Source: Fidelibacterota bacterium
GTDB taxonomy: Bacteria > Fidelibacterota > UBA2242
Length of the DNA stretch: 6,782 bases
Assembly: GCA_023229045.1 (NCBI GenBank)
Contig: JALOAB010000121.1
Span: 1 to 6,782, forward strand
Reading direction: 5' to 3'
The notes beneath the pieces are model-generated. The model was not told the origin of the DNA, ran no database searches, and saw nothing but the letters and a program-made list of their open reading frames with translations. The position numbers and the translations under genes were made by a program. Below are positions 1 to 6,475 of the stretch, in pieces; the stretch's first letter is position 1, and each line of letters opens with the position of its first letter.

Positions 1-920
1 GCGAACATATCAAGACTAATGCGCACAGTTATGTGGGTGGATATTTTGTCGGCTCGGAAACCTATATTCCGGCTAAAGATTATTTTACTAAGCCTGATAT
101 TGTCGTTGATTGGGATTATGCTTTTGAACGGCAATGGCTATTCTATAAAATCTGGGGCAGACTTTTGTATGACCCGGATACGCCGGATGCAGTTTTTAAG
201 CAGGAGTTTATCCGGCGATATGGCCCGGAAACCGAAATCTTATTTGAAGCCTTTGCACTGGCGGGTAAAACTCCTTTACGTTTGGCTTCTTCGTTTGACT
301 GCACCTGGGATTTTACGATGTACAGTGAAGGTTTTCTGGCGCTTGACCCCGACAAGCCGCGAGTCGATTATATATCGATTGATCGCCAGATCCAACAGCC
401 GCCTCTCGATACAAGTTGGATTTCTATTAAAGAATATGTTGAATCGATTCTGCAAGGTCAGTCATTCAAGAAAGATCAAATCACTCCGATCGCGATCGCC
501 GACCAGCTTGAACAGGATTGCCGGCGTGCTTTGAAATTGGTAGAGAGTATTGATTACTCTAAAAATACTTCCTTGAGGTTTGAAGTTTCTGATATAAAGA
601 CCTGGGCGAATCTGGGTCTGTTTTTTAGCGAAAAATTAAGAGGCGCAGTAGCCCTGCAGACTTATCGAATGAGTGGTAAAAGCGTTCATAAACGTCAGGC
701 TGTCAAGCATCTCAATAAAGGTCTCCGATACTGGGATGAAGTGATAGCGATAACCGATCCGATCTATAGCGAAATGCCGCTGGTTCACTACAGTGAGCAG
801 GATGGGAAATCCTGGCGGGAAAACGATCACCTGCGCTTTCACTGGAAATTACTCAGATCGGAGATATGCAAGGATATCGAGATCGCCAAAAATGCCCGAT
901 TCGTTGCGAATCAGAAATAA
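1..920 (+). CDS. C-terminal part of a glycoside-hydrolase-like protein (5' end outside window)
   Basis: The reading frame is open from the first full codon (position 3) to the TAA at 918-920. Codons before the GTG at 33 are also sense, so the gene starts upstream and about 305 residues of its C-terminus are visible. The visible part is soluble, rich in Trp and Tyr, and has no obvious membrane segment. The stretch around positions 150-215 (FYKIWGRLLYDPDTPD, then FKQEFIRRYG) resembles a segment I associate with large, poorly annotated carbohydrate-active proteins (alpha-glucuronidase-like or GH20-like) of Bacteroidetes and Planctomycetes. The last 150 residues look helical, and a HFHW-like pattern occurs near the end (LRFHWKLL). 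No catalytic residues can be assigned because the N-terminal domains are missing. A polysaccharide-related role is inference. That it is a real coding region is well supported by length and codon pattern. Confidence 0.6.
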   Translation, partial: EHIKTNAHSYVGGYFVGSETYIPAKDYFTKPDIVVDWDYAFERQWLFYKIWGRLLYDPDTPDAVFKQEFIRRYGPETEILFEAFALAGKTPLRLASSFDCTWDFTMYSEGFLALDPDKPRVDYISIDRQIQQPPLDTSWISIKEYVESILQGQSFKKDQITPIAIADQLEQDCRRALKLVESIDYSKNTSLRFEVSDIKTWANLGLFFSEKLRGAVALQTYRMSGKSVHKRQAVKHLNKGLRYWDEVIAITDPIYSEMPLVHYSEQDGKSWRENDHLRFHWKLLRSEICKDIEIAKNARFVANQK

Positions 921-930
921 ACAGCATAAA

Positions 931-964
931 AATCCTGAAAATCAGGATTAATCTTATTAATTTT
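931..964 (+). terminator. Probable Rho-independent terminator after the first gene
   Basis: AATCCTGA (931-938) and TCAGGATT (942-949) form a perfect 8-bp stem with a 3-base AAA loop, starting 10 bases after the stop codon at 920. A T-rich but interrupted tract (TTATTAATTTT) ends at 964. Stem and position suit a terminator. The stem is short and the T-tract is broken by A residues, so its strength is uncertain. Confidence 0.5.
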
Positions 965-990
965 ACCGGTTGTTTATGTTTTATGATAAT
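962..990 (+). promoter_or_regulatory. Candidate sigma70-type promoter for the WbpB-like gene
   Basis: TTTACC (962-967, four of six matches to TTGACA) is followed by a 17-base spacer and GATAAT (985-990, five of six matches to TATAAT). It lies just after the hairpin and about 40 bases before the ATG at 1030, in a very AT-rich stretch. This is a consensus match by eye in AT-rich DNA, so false positives are likely. Confidence 0.3.
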
Positions 991-1029
991 AAACTACTTT
1001 GAACCTATAATCAATGATAAGGAAATATT

Positions 1030-2058
1030 ATGAAAAATATCGCCCTGATCGGCTGTGGACGAATTTCTAAAAATCATCTGGAATCCATCAGTCAGTTAGC
1101 CGATGACCTGAAACTGATTGCGGTTTGTGACATTGTTCCCGAACGCGCCCGCGAAGCCGGTGAAAAATATAATGCCGACTGGTACACGGATTACGACGAA
1201 ATGCTTAAAAGAGACGACATTGATGTTATTTCAGTTTGTACGCCAAGCGGTCTGCATCCTGAACATGGGATTAAAGCCGCCCGAAAAGGAATCAACGTCA
1301 TTTCTGAAAAACCTATGGCGATATCGTTGGCCGGCGCGGATGCTCTGATCAAAGCTTGCGATGATAGCAAGGTTCAGTTATTTGTTGTCAAACAGAACCG
1401 GCTGAATACAACCTCTCAATTGTTAAAGCGCGCAGTGGATAGGGGGCGGTTCGGCAAGATTTACCTGGCGCAGTCGAATGTTTTCTGGCAGAGACCGCAG
1501 AGCTATTACGCCCAGGCTAAATGGCGCGGCACCTGGGAATTTGATGGTGGTTCTTTCATGAATCAGGCGAGTCATTATATCGATGCCTTGCTCTGGTTGC
1601 TGGGTCCGGCAGATCACGTCATGGCGGAAACCGCTACGATGGAACGTAAAATCGAGACCGAAGACACCGGCTCAGCAATCATCAAATTCCGCAGTGGCGT
1701 AATTGGCACCATCAACGTTACCATGCTGACTTATCCGAAGAATTTCGAGGGCTCAATCACTATTCTGGGTGAAAAAGGCACCGCCAAGCTCGGCGGAGTA
1801 GCCATTAATAAAATTGAAAAATGGGAATTTGAAGATTACGATGACGACGATCGTCTGATAGAGGAAGCTAATTATACCCCGCCCAATATTTACGGTCTCG
1901 GTCATCTGCCTTACTATAAGAATGTCATTGAGGTTTTAAATGGCAACGAGGAAGCCAATACCGATGGTCGCAGTGGGCGCAAGAGTCTCGAATTGATCAT
2001 CGCGATCTATAAATCAGCCCAAAGCGGGCAGAAGGTGGCATTGCCGCTGAAACTGTAA
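1030..2058 (+). CDS. wbpB: WbpB/WlbA-type UDP-N-acetylglucosaminuronate 3-dehydrogenase (Gfo/Idh/MocA family)
   Basis: This 342-residue protein is full length for the family. Residues 4-16 form the Rossmann nucleotide-binding loop (IALIGCGRISKNH), the family EKP motif is at 93-95, KQNR at 121-124, and FDGGSFMNQASHYID lies at about 171-185. By analogy with WlbA, K94 and H182 are the likely catalytic pair. The block WRGTWEFDGG followed by NQ and H, and the later LGGVAIN, are typical of the WlbA/WbpB branch, which oxidises C3 of UDP-GlcNAcA using NAD(H), rather than of inositol dehydrogenases. The start is supported by AAGGA at 1019-1023, six bases before ATG. The protein is predicted cytoplasmic. 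A UDP-hexosamine 6-dehydrogenase lies two genes downstream and would supply the uronate substrate. The partner aminotransferase (WbpE/WlbC) and acetyltransferase (WbpD/WlbB) are absent from the window. Another Gfo/Idh sugar substrate remains possible. Confidence 0.8.
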   Translation: MKNIALIGCGRISKNHLESISQLADDLKLIAVCDIVPERAREAGEKYNADWYTDYDEMLKRDDIDVISVCTPSGLHPEHGIKAARKGINVISEKPMAISLAGADALIKACDDSKVQLFVVKQNRLNTTSQLLKRAVDRGRFGKIYLAQSNVFWQRPQSYYAQAKWRGTWEFDGGSFMNQASHYIDALLWLLGPADHVMAETATMERKIETEDTGSAIIKFRSGVIGTINVTMLTYPKNFEGSITILGEKGTAKLGGVAINKIEKWEFEDYDDDDRLIEEANYTPPNIYGLGHLPYYKNVIEVLNGNEEANTDGRSGRKSLELIIAIYKSAQSGQKVALPLKL

Positions 2059-2062
2059 TTTC

Positions 2063-2077
2063 GAGGTTGAGGTTGAG
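2063..2077 (+). repeat. Left hexamer repeat (GGTTGA units) before the four-helix-bundle gene
   Basis: Two tandem GGTTGA hexamers (2065-2070 and 2071-2076) begin seven bases after the wbpB-like stop and are followed by a GA-rich tract ending in GAGAGAGAGA (2081-2090). The reverse complement unit is TCAACC, the same TNAACC pattern as the array at 2511-2564, so the two arrays are inverted copies of one motif. Positions 2064-2077 can pair with 2510-2523 over 14 consecutive base pairs, two of them G-U. Confidence 0.7.
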
Positions 2078-2113
2078 ATGGAGAGAGAGATAAATCGACG
2101 GTGAGGGAAAAAA

Positions 2114-2479
2114 GTGTTTAAAAGTTTCAGAGATATGCCGGTTTGGCGGGAAGCTATAGAAATCGCTGAATCCGTTTTTAACTTAACCAGCAAACTTCCA
2201 CGGAAAGAAGATTATGGACTAACCTCTCAAATGCGTCGCTCGGCATTAAGTATTTCTGCTAATATCGCAGAAGCATTCGGTAGAAAACACACCGCTGAAA
2301 AAACCAACTTTTACTACTATGCCCGAGGATCAATCTATGAGACCCAAAATCATTTAGAATATGGTCATAGAATACAATATTTTTCTGATGATTCTTATGA
2401 AGACTTATTTGTAAAACTGAATAATATTGCCATAAGTCTGAATAAAATAATCTTATCATTACAGGATCACCAAGCATGA
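2114..2479 (+). CDS. Four-helix-bundle protein, 23S rRNA intervening-sequence (S23) family
   Basis: The protein has 121 residues, the usual size of this family (about 115-125). It shows the family signature: an N-terminal F-K-S-F-R-D with V-W-R-E-A (residues 2-14), then LTSQMRRSALSISANIAEAFGR at about 36-57 (QMRRSA plus S-I-x-A-N-I-A-E), and a Y-x-Y-x-R-G-S-x-x-E helix at about 67-77. Four amphipathic helices are evident and there is no signal peptide. The GTG start at 2114 is chosen because GAGGG (2103-2107) lies six bases upstream and the family N-terminus begins there; the ATG at 2135 would remove conserved residues. Members were first found as ORFs inside 23S rRNA intervening sequences, but many are stand-alone and their function is unknown. 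This copy appears more AT-rich than its neighbours, splits two nucleotide-sugar genes, and is flanked by inverted hexamer arrays. A role in glycan synthesis is unlikely. Confidence 0.88.
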   Translation: MFKSFRDMPVWREAIEIAESVFNLTSKLPRKEDYGLTSQMRRSALSISANIAEAFGRKHTAEKTNFYYYARGSIYETQNHLEYGHRIQYFSDDSYEDLFVKLNNIAISLNKIILSLQDHQA

Positions 2480-2508
2480 TCTTAATTCGTTCTTACCTAA
2501 AATTTTAT

Positions 2509-2564
2509 CCTTAACCTTAACCTTAACCTTAACCTAAACCTAAACCTTAACCTAAACCTAAAAC
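2509..2564 (+). repeat. Right tandem hexamer array (TTAACC/TAAACC), telomere-like
   Basis: From 2511 the sequence reads as eight consecutive perfect hexamers of two types: TTAACC four times, TAAACC twice, TTAACC once, TAAACC once. A degenerate ninth unit, TAAAAC, follows (2559-2564), and a CC precedes the array (2509-2510). It fills most of the 94-base gap between the four-helix-bundle stop and the next start codon, and ends directly against the ribosome binding site of the dehydrogenase gene. The motif matches the reverse complement of the GGTTGA units upstream of the four-helix-bundle gene. The unit is not a CRISPR repeat: there are no spacers. Confidence 0.9.
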
Positions 2565-2568
2565 GGAG
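2565..2568 (+). promoter_or_regulatory. Ribosome binding site that decides the dehydrogenase start
   Basis: GGAG sits five bases before the ATG at 2574. A GTG at 2568 in the same frame overlaps this site and would leave it with no spacer, so ATG 2574 is the better start. The site directly adjoins the last unit of the hexamer array. Confidence 0.65.
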
Positions 2569-2573
2569 TGCTA

Positions 2574-3869
2574 ATGCATACACAAAGAATCGGAATCATC
2601 GGTCTTGGTTATGTCGGCTTGCCGCTGGCGGTAGAATTTGGCAAGAAATTCCCGGTAACCGGCTTCGATATTAAGAAAGAACGCGTGAATGAATTAATAC
2701 AGGGACATGATAACACTTTAGAGGTAGAAGACGACTTGTTGAAATCGGTCCTGATTGATAAAAACGGTCAAACCGGTCTTTTCCTGACCGATCAGCTCGA
2801 TGATATCCGTCAGTGTAATTACTATATCGTTACCGTGCCAACTCCCATCGATCGCTACAAACGCCCCGATCTGACACCGGTTGTTAAAGCCACCGAAACG
2901 ATCAGTAAAGTAATCAAAAAGGACGACATTATCATTTACGAATCGACCGTCTATCCGGGATGCACCGAAGAGGTCTGTGTGCCGATCCTGGAGAAGGGCA
3001 GTGGTCTGCGTTTCAATAAAGACTTTTTCTGCGGATTTTCACCGGAACGCATCAATCCCGGCGATAAGGTTCATACCGTAACGAAAATTAAGAAAATCAC
3101 CTCCGGATCGACGCCCGAAATCGGTCAGAAAGTCGATGCGCTCTACCGGACTATCATTACCGCCGGAACCTTTCTGGTGTCTTCGTTGAAAGTAGCCGAA
3201 GCCGCTAAAGTAATTGAGAATACTCAGCGCGACCTCAATATCGCTTTTGTCAATGAGCTGGCCAAGCTTTTCAATATGATGAATATCGATACCAAGGAAG
3301 TATTGGAAGCGGCTGGCACCAAATGGAATTTTCTGCATTTTCAGCCCGGTCTGGTCGGTGGCCATTGCATCGGTGTTGATCCCTATTACCTAACCCATAA
3401 AGCCCAGGAAATCGGTTATCACCCCGAGGTAATTCTGGCCGGTCGCCGGATCAACGATTCTATGGGCTCCTATGTGGCCGAACAGGTTGTCAAATTGATG
3501 ATCAAAAAAGGGCAAACGATCCATGCTTCGCGGGTGTTAATTCTGGGGGTGACTTTTAAGGAAAATTGCCCGGATGTGCGCAATTCGCGTGTGATCGATA
3601 TTGTGACTGAACTTCAACAATACAGATGTCAGGTCGATGTCTATGATCCGTGGGCGGATCCAAAGGAAGTCAAACACGAATACGGAGTGGAATTAATAAG
3701 TGATTTCGATATGAAATTAAAAAATAATAAAATTCCACACTATGACGCCATAGTATTAGCCGTCGCTCATGACGTATTCAAGTCACTGGATCTAGCAAGC
3801 CTGAAAAATGGCAATGCAATAGTTTATGATGTCAAGGGAATTCTAAAAGAATACGACGGAAGGCTCTAA
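2574..3869 (+). CDS. tviB: UDP-N-acetylhexosamine 6-dehydrogenase, TviB/WbpA/WbpO type
   Basis: This 431-residue protein has the full three-part architecture of the UDP-glucose/GDP-mannose dehydrogenase superfamily. The NAD-binding loop GLGYVGLP is at residues 10-17, with Asp32 (FDI) ending beta-2. ESTVYPG follows at 123-129 and SPERINPGD at 156-164. Lys212 and Asn216 lie in the central domain (AAKVIENTQRD). The catalytic cysteine is Cys265 in GGHCIGVDPYYL, and the C-terminal domain carries FKENCPDVRNSRV. The N-terminal GHDNTLEV stretch is characteristic of the TviB/WbpO branch that acts on N-acetylated UDP-sugars rather than UDP-glucose. The reaction is a four-electron oxidation of C6 to a carboxylate with two NAD+. 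Whether it uses UDP-GlcNAc (TviB, WbpA) or UDP-GalNAc (WbpO) cannot be settled by eye. Its product would feed the WbpB-like enzyme upstream. The last 50 or so codons look more AT-rich than the rest. Confidence 0.87.
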   Translation: MHTQRIGIIGLGYVGLPLAVEFGKKFPVTGFDIKKERVNELIQGHDNTLEVEDDLLKSVLIDKNGQTGLFLTDQLDDIRQCNYYIVTVPTPIDRYKRPDLTPVVKATETISKVIKKDDIIIYESTVYPGCTEEVCVPILEKGSGLRFNKDFFCGFSPERINPGDKVHTVTKIKKITSGSTPEIGQKVDALYRTIITAGTFLVSSLKVAEAAKVIENTQRDLNIAFVNELAKLFNMMNIDTKEVLEAAGTKWNFLHFQPGLVGGHCIGVDPYYLTHKAQEIGYHPEVILAGRRINDSMGSYVAEQVVKLMIKKGQTIHASRVLILGVTFKENCPDVRNSRVIDIVTELQQYRCQVDVYDPWADPKEVKHEYGVELISDFDMKLKNNKIPHYDAIVLAVAHDVFKSLDLASLKNGNAIVYDVKGILKEYDGRL

Positions 3870-4065
3870 CTTCTATCAAATCTCCAAATGATAAAGAGAT
3901 GATGATTTACGATTTCTGCGATCGATTGGATATGCTGATTGAAAAATTTTGATCATCAGCCGGAGAAGCATAAGTGGGTCACTTTATGGTCGCGGCTATG
4001 CATATGGTGATTATCTGAAGTAAAAGCGATTTGTCATTGAATTACAATTTTTTAAAGGAGAAAAT
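3870..4065 (+). other. Intergenic region between nucleotide-sugar and phosphonate genes
   Basis: This is the longest gap in the window. No convincing terminator or promoter is seen. A 17-codon ORF (ATG 3899 to TGA 3950-3952, MMIYDFCDRLDMLIEKF) is present and its frame stays open upstream to at least 3872, but I recognise no family. GCTGAT (3934-3939) and ATCAGC (3955-3960) could form a weak 6-bp hairpin with a 15-base loop and no T-tract. The gap ends with a strong ribosome binding site, AAAGGAG at 4054-4060, five bases before the next ATG. A promoter for the phosphonate operon may lie here. Confidence 0.4.
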
Positions 4066-5364
4066 ATGAAAAAAGTCTATGTTGGTATGAGCGCCGATCT
4101 GATCCATCCCGGGCACTTAAACATCATCAACGAGGCTCAAAAATATGGCGAGGTAATCATTGGTTTGCTGACCGATCAGGCCATTGCCAGTTACAAACGT
4201 CTGCCTTATTTGACTTATGAACAAAGAGAAATTATCGTTAAAGCTATCAAAGGCGTTGCGGAAGTCGTACCGCAGGAGACGCTCGATTACGTTCCCAATC
4301 TGCGAAAAATCAAACCCGATTACGTCGTTCACGGGGACGACTGGAAAACCGGAATTCAGCAGGACATTCGGGCAAAAATAATCAATGCATTGGCGGAATG
4401 GGGTGGACAATTAATCGAAGTGCCTTATACGAAAGGGATTTCATCAACTTATCTGAACGCCCGAGTCAAGGAAATCGGCACTACGTCCGAGATAAGGATG
4501 AAGCAACTGCGGCGTCTGATCGATGCCAAGCCGATCGTGCGGGTGATTGAAGCCCATAACGGCTTAACCGGTCTGATCGCTGAAAATATTAAAGTCATCA
4601 AGAACAATCAGTCGCGTGAATTTGACGCGATCTGGATCAGCAGTCTGACCGATTCGACCGCCAAGGGCAAGCCGGATATCGAACTGGTGGATTTGACATC
4701 GCGCATCACCACGATCAGCGACATCCTGGAAGTTACCACCAAACCTATCATAGTCGATGGCGACACCGGCGGCATTCCCGAACTCTTTGTTTATACGGTA
4801 CGAAGTCTGGAGCGGCTGGGGATTTCAGCGATTATTATCGAAGATAAAATTGGTTTGAAAAAGAACTCGCTTTTCGGGACCGACGTCGAACAGCAACAGG
4901 ATCTTATCGATAACTTTTGTTATAAAATCAAGCAGGGTAAAAAATCACAGGTCACTGAAGATTTCATGATCATATCCCGCATCGAAAGTCTGATATTGAA
5001 AAAAGGGCTTGAAGATGCCTTGAAACGGGCGCGCGCCTACATCGAAGCCGGCACCGACGGCATTATGATCCATAGTAAGGAAAAAGATCCGGCTGAAATA
5101 TTTACTTTTTGTGAGGAATTTAAAAAGTTGCCCAAAAGAGTTCCATTGGTCGTAGTTCCCTCCACTTATAATTCCGTGACCGAAACTCAGTTACAGGAAT
5201 ATGGAGTCAATATCGTTATCTATGCCAATCAATTGTTAAGAAGCGCCTATCCCGCAATGGTCAAGACCGCCCAGACGATCCTGGAAAACGAAAGAGCCCT
5301 TGAAGCCGACCAGTACTGCATGCCAATCAAGGAAATATTGACTTTAATTCCGGAATGGAAATAG
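4066..5364 (+). CDS. pepM: Cytidylyltransferase-phosphoenolpyruvate mutase fusion
   Basis: A 432-residue two-domain protein. Residues 1-135 are a CTP-type nucleotidyltransferase: HPGH at 14-17, HGDDW at 89-93, and the GISST signature at 124-128. Residues 145-432 are PEP mutase, which rearranges PEP to phosphonopyruvate. The active-site motif EDKIGLKKNS lies at 259-268, matching the mutase EDKxxxxxNS pattern rather than isocitrate lyase. DGDTGG is at 231-236. Asp204 aligns with the known mutase Asp58, Lys265 and Asn267 with Lys120 and Asn122, and Arg305 with Arg159 (mussel enzyme numbering, aligned by eye). All key residues are present, so the mutase should be active. In known fusions the first domain (PntC type) makes CMP-2-aminoethylphosphonate. 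Here the downstream reductase suggests a hydroxyethylphosphonate substrate. The decarboxylase gene that drives the unfavourable mutase equilibrium follows closely. Confidence 0.92.
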   Translation: MKKVYVGMSADLIHPGHLNIINEAQKYGEVIIGLLTDQAIASYKRLPYLTYEQREIIVKAIKGVAEVVPQETLDYVPNLRKIKPDYVVHGDDWKTGIQQDIRAKIINALAEWGGQLIEVPYTKGISSTYLNARVKEIGTTSEIRMKQLRRLIDAKPIVRVIEAHNGLTGLIAENIKVIKNNQSREFDAIWISSLTDSTAKGKPDIELVDLTSRITTISDILEVTTKPIIVDGDTGGIPELFVYTVRSLERLGISAIIIEDKIGLKKNSLFGTDVEQQQDLIDNFCYKIKQGKKSQVTEDFMIISRIESLILKKGLEDALKRARAYIEAGTDGIMIHSKEKDPAEIFTFCEEFKKLPKRVPLVVVPSTYNSVTETQLQEYGVNIVIYANQLLRSAYPAMVKTAQTILENERALEADQYCMPIKEILTLIPEWK

Positions 5365-5370
5365 ACCTAC

Positions 5371-5374
5371 GGAG
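5371..5374 (+). promoter_or_regulatory. Ribosome binding site that decides the decarboxylase start
   Basis: GGAG lies six bases before the ATG at 5381 but only three before the in-frame ATG at 5378. The second ATG is therefore the likelier start; the difference is one methionine. Confidence 0.6.
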
Positions 5375-5380
5375 CATATG

Positions 5381-6475
5381 ATGAAAGTTGAAAAATTTAT
5401 TGAAATGTTACAAGCGAAGGGTTTTGCACCGATTACCGGCGTTCCTTGCTCAATTTTCAAGGAATTGATCAATTATCTGCAGACTGATAATGCGATTAAG
5501 CATTATATCTGTTCGTCTGAAGGTGAGGCAATGGGATTAGCGGGCGGATTCGCACTTGCCAACCGGATTCCGGTAGTATATATGCAGAGCGACGGTCTGG
5601 GAAATGCTATCAATCCGCTTTCATCATTACAACTTTTATACAAATTACCGGCGCTGTTGCTGATTTCATGGCGGGCTGAACCGGGCATCAAAGACGCTCC
5701 CCAGCATAAAATCATGGGCGAGACGCTCCAGGATATTCTGAAAGTATTTAAAATACCATTCTATATTTTAGAGGATAGCGTACAATATTTAGAAGACAGT
5801 TTACGTAAAGCTAAAAAGTATATTGACGAGTCTTCGACGCCGGTGGCATTTATCGTAAAAAAGGGATATTTTGAAAAGTATAATACCCCGATTAAAAAGG
5901 TTCAAGAGGATGCAGGTTATATTCGGCTCGATTATTTAAAGATTCTGGAATCATTCCTGAAAGCGGATGATATTGTGCTGGGAGCGACCGGATTTTCCGG
6001 ACGCGAATTATATCAGAAAATGGAGATAAAAGGCAAATTCTACATGATGGGCTCGATGGGTTGCCTGGCGTCCATCGGTCTGGGGCTTTGTGAAAGCGAT
6101 CCTCAGCGTCGGGTTTTCGCGCTGGATGGCGATGGCGCCTTGCTGATGAAAATGGGCACTTTATCGACGATCGGATATTATAGACCGGCAAATTTCATTC
6201 ACATTCTTTTTAATAATAGTCAGTATGAATCGACCGGCGGGCAGAAGACGGTTTCGTCGGTAGTGGACTTTACACAGGTAGCCAAAAATTGCGGCTATCT
6301 CAGCGTATTGGATATTAATAGCCCGACTGAATTTGGAACGATGTTAGAGAAAATTGCGCAATACGCCAAACCGCTGTTTATCAATATTCCGATAAAATCG
6401 GGCACCATTGCCGAACTAGGCAGACCATCCGATCCGCCGGAAGCGATGCGCGACGCTGTCCAGGAATTATTCTGA
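5381..6475 (+). CDS. ppd: Phosphonopyruvate decarboxylase (thiamine diphosphate dependent)
   Basis: A 364-residue enzyme, typical or slightly short for the family, which converts phosphonopyruvate to phosphonoacetaldehyde plus CO2. This irreversible step pulls PEP mutase forward. The N-terminal PYR domain begins with GVPCSIFKELI at 20-30 (the family usually reads GVPDS) and carries the cofactor-activating Glu47 in SSEGEAMGLAGGFALA. The C-terminal PP domain carries the thiamine diphosphate motif GDG at 250-252, followed 25 residues later by NN (278-279). SMGC near residue 226 and STGGQKT near 285 are also typical. The gene starts 16 bases after the mutase stop and its TGA overlaps the next ATG by one base, so the three genes are almost certainly cotranscribed. 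Other thiamine enzymes such as sulfopyruvate decarboxylase are related, but the pepM neighbour makes Ppd the clear choice. Confidence 0.92.
   Translation: MKVEKFIEMLQAKGFAPITGVPCSIFKELINYLQTDNAIKHYICSSEGEAMGLAGGFALANRIPVVYMQSDGLGNAINPLSSLQLLYKLPALLLISWRAEPGIKDAPQHKIMGETLQDILKVFKIPFYILEDSVQYLEDSLRKAKKYIDESSTPVAFIVKKGYFEKYNTPIKKVQEDAGYIRLDYLKILESFLKADDIVLGATGFSGRELYQKMEIKGKFYMMGSMGCLASIGLGLCESDPQRRVFALDGDGALLMKMGTLSTIGYYRPANFIHILFNNSQYESTGGQKTVSSVVDFTQVAKNCGYLSVLDINSPTEFGTMLEKIAQYAKPLFINIPIKSGTIAELGRPSDPPEAMRDAVQELF

Noticed and set aside
19..534. 171-codon open frame overlapping the first gene
   Set aside because: It overlaps the longer, better-composed frame of the partial first gene, and its translation is basic and low in recognisable motifs. 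It is a shadow frame.
1006..1011. TATAAT hexamer before the WbpB-like gene
   Set aside because: A perfect -10 match, but transcription would start around 1018, on top of the ribosome binding site at 1019-1023, and no -35 element lies 17 bases upstream. The pair at 962-990 is more plausible.
2114..2479. Part of a 23S rRNA gene with an intervening sequence
   Set aside because: Flanking DNA is protein-coding on both sides and shows no rRNA sequence.
2509..2564. CRISPR array or true telomere
   Set aside because: Units are contiguous hexamers without spacers, and the array is internal between genes, so neither explanation fits.
2063..2564. Insertion sequence carrying the four-helix-bundle gene
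   Set aside because: No transposase, no clear target-site duplication, and the flanking repeats are tandem hexamers rather than IS-type terminal inverted repeats. A different kind of unit is possible and is listed as a finding.
3039..3365. 108-codon minus-strand open frame inside the dehydrogenase gene
   Set aside because: It lies wholly antisense to a clearly conserved coding region and has no recognisable domain; the same holds for the other minus-strand frames at 4117-4410, 5503-5715 and 5892-6191.
3934..3960. Hairpin as a terminator after the dehydrogenase gene
   Set aside because: The stem is only six base pairs with a 15-base loop, and it is followed by CGGAGAAG instead of a T-tract.
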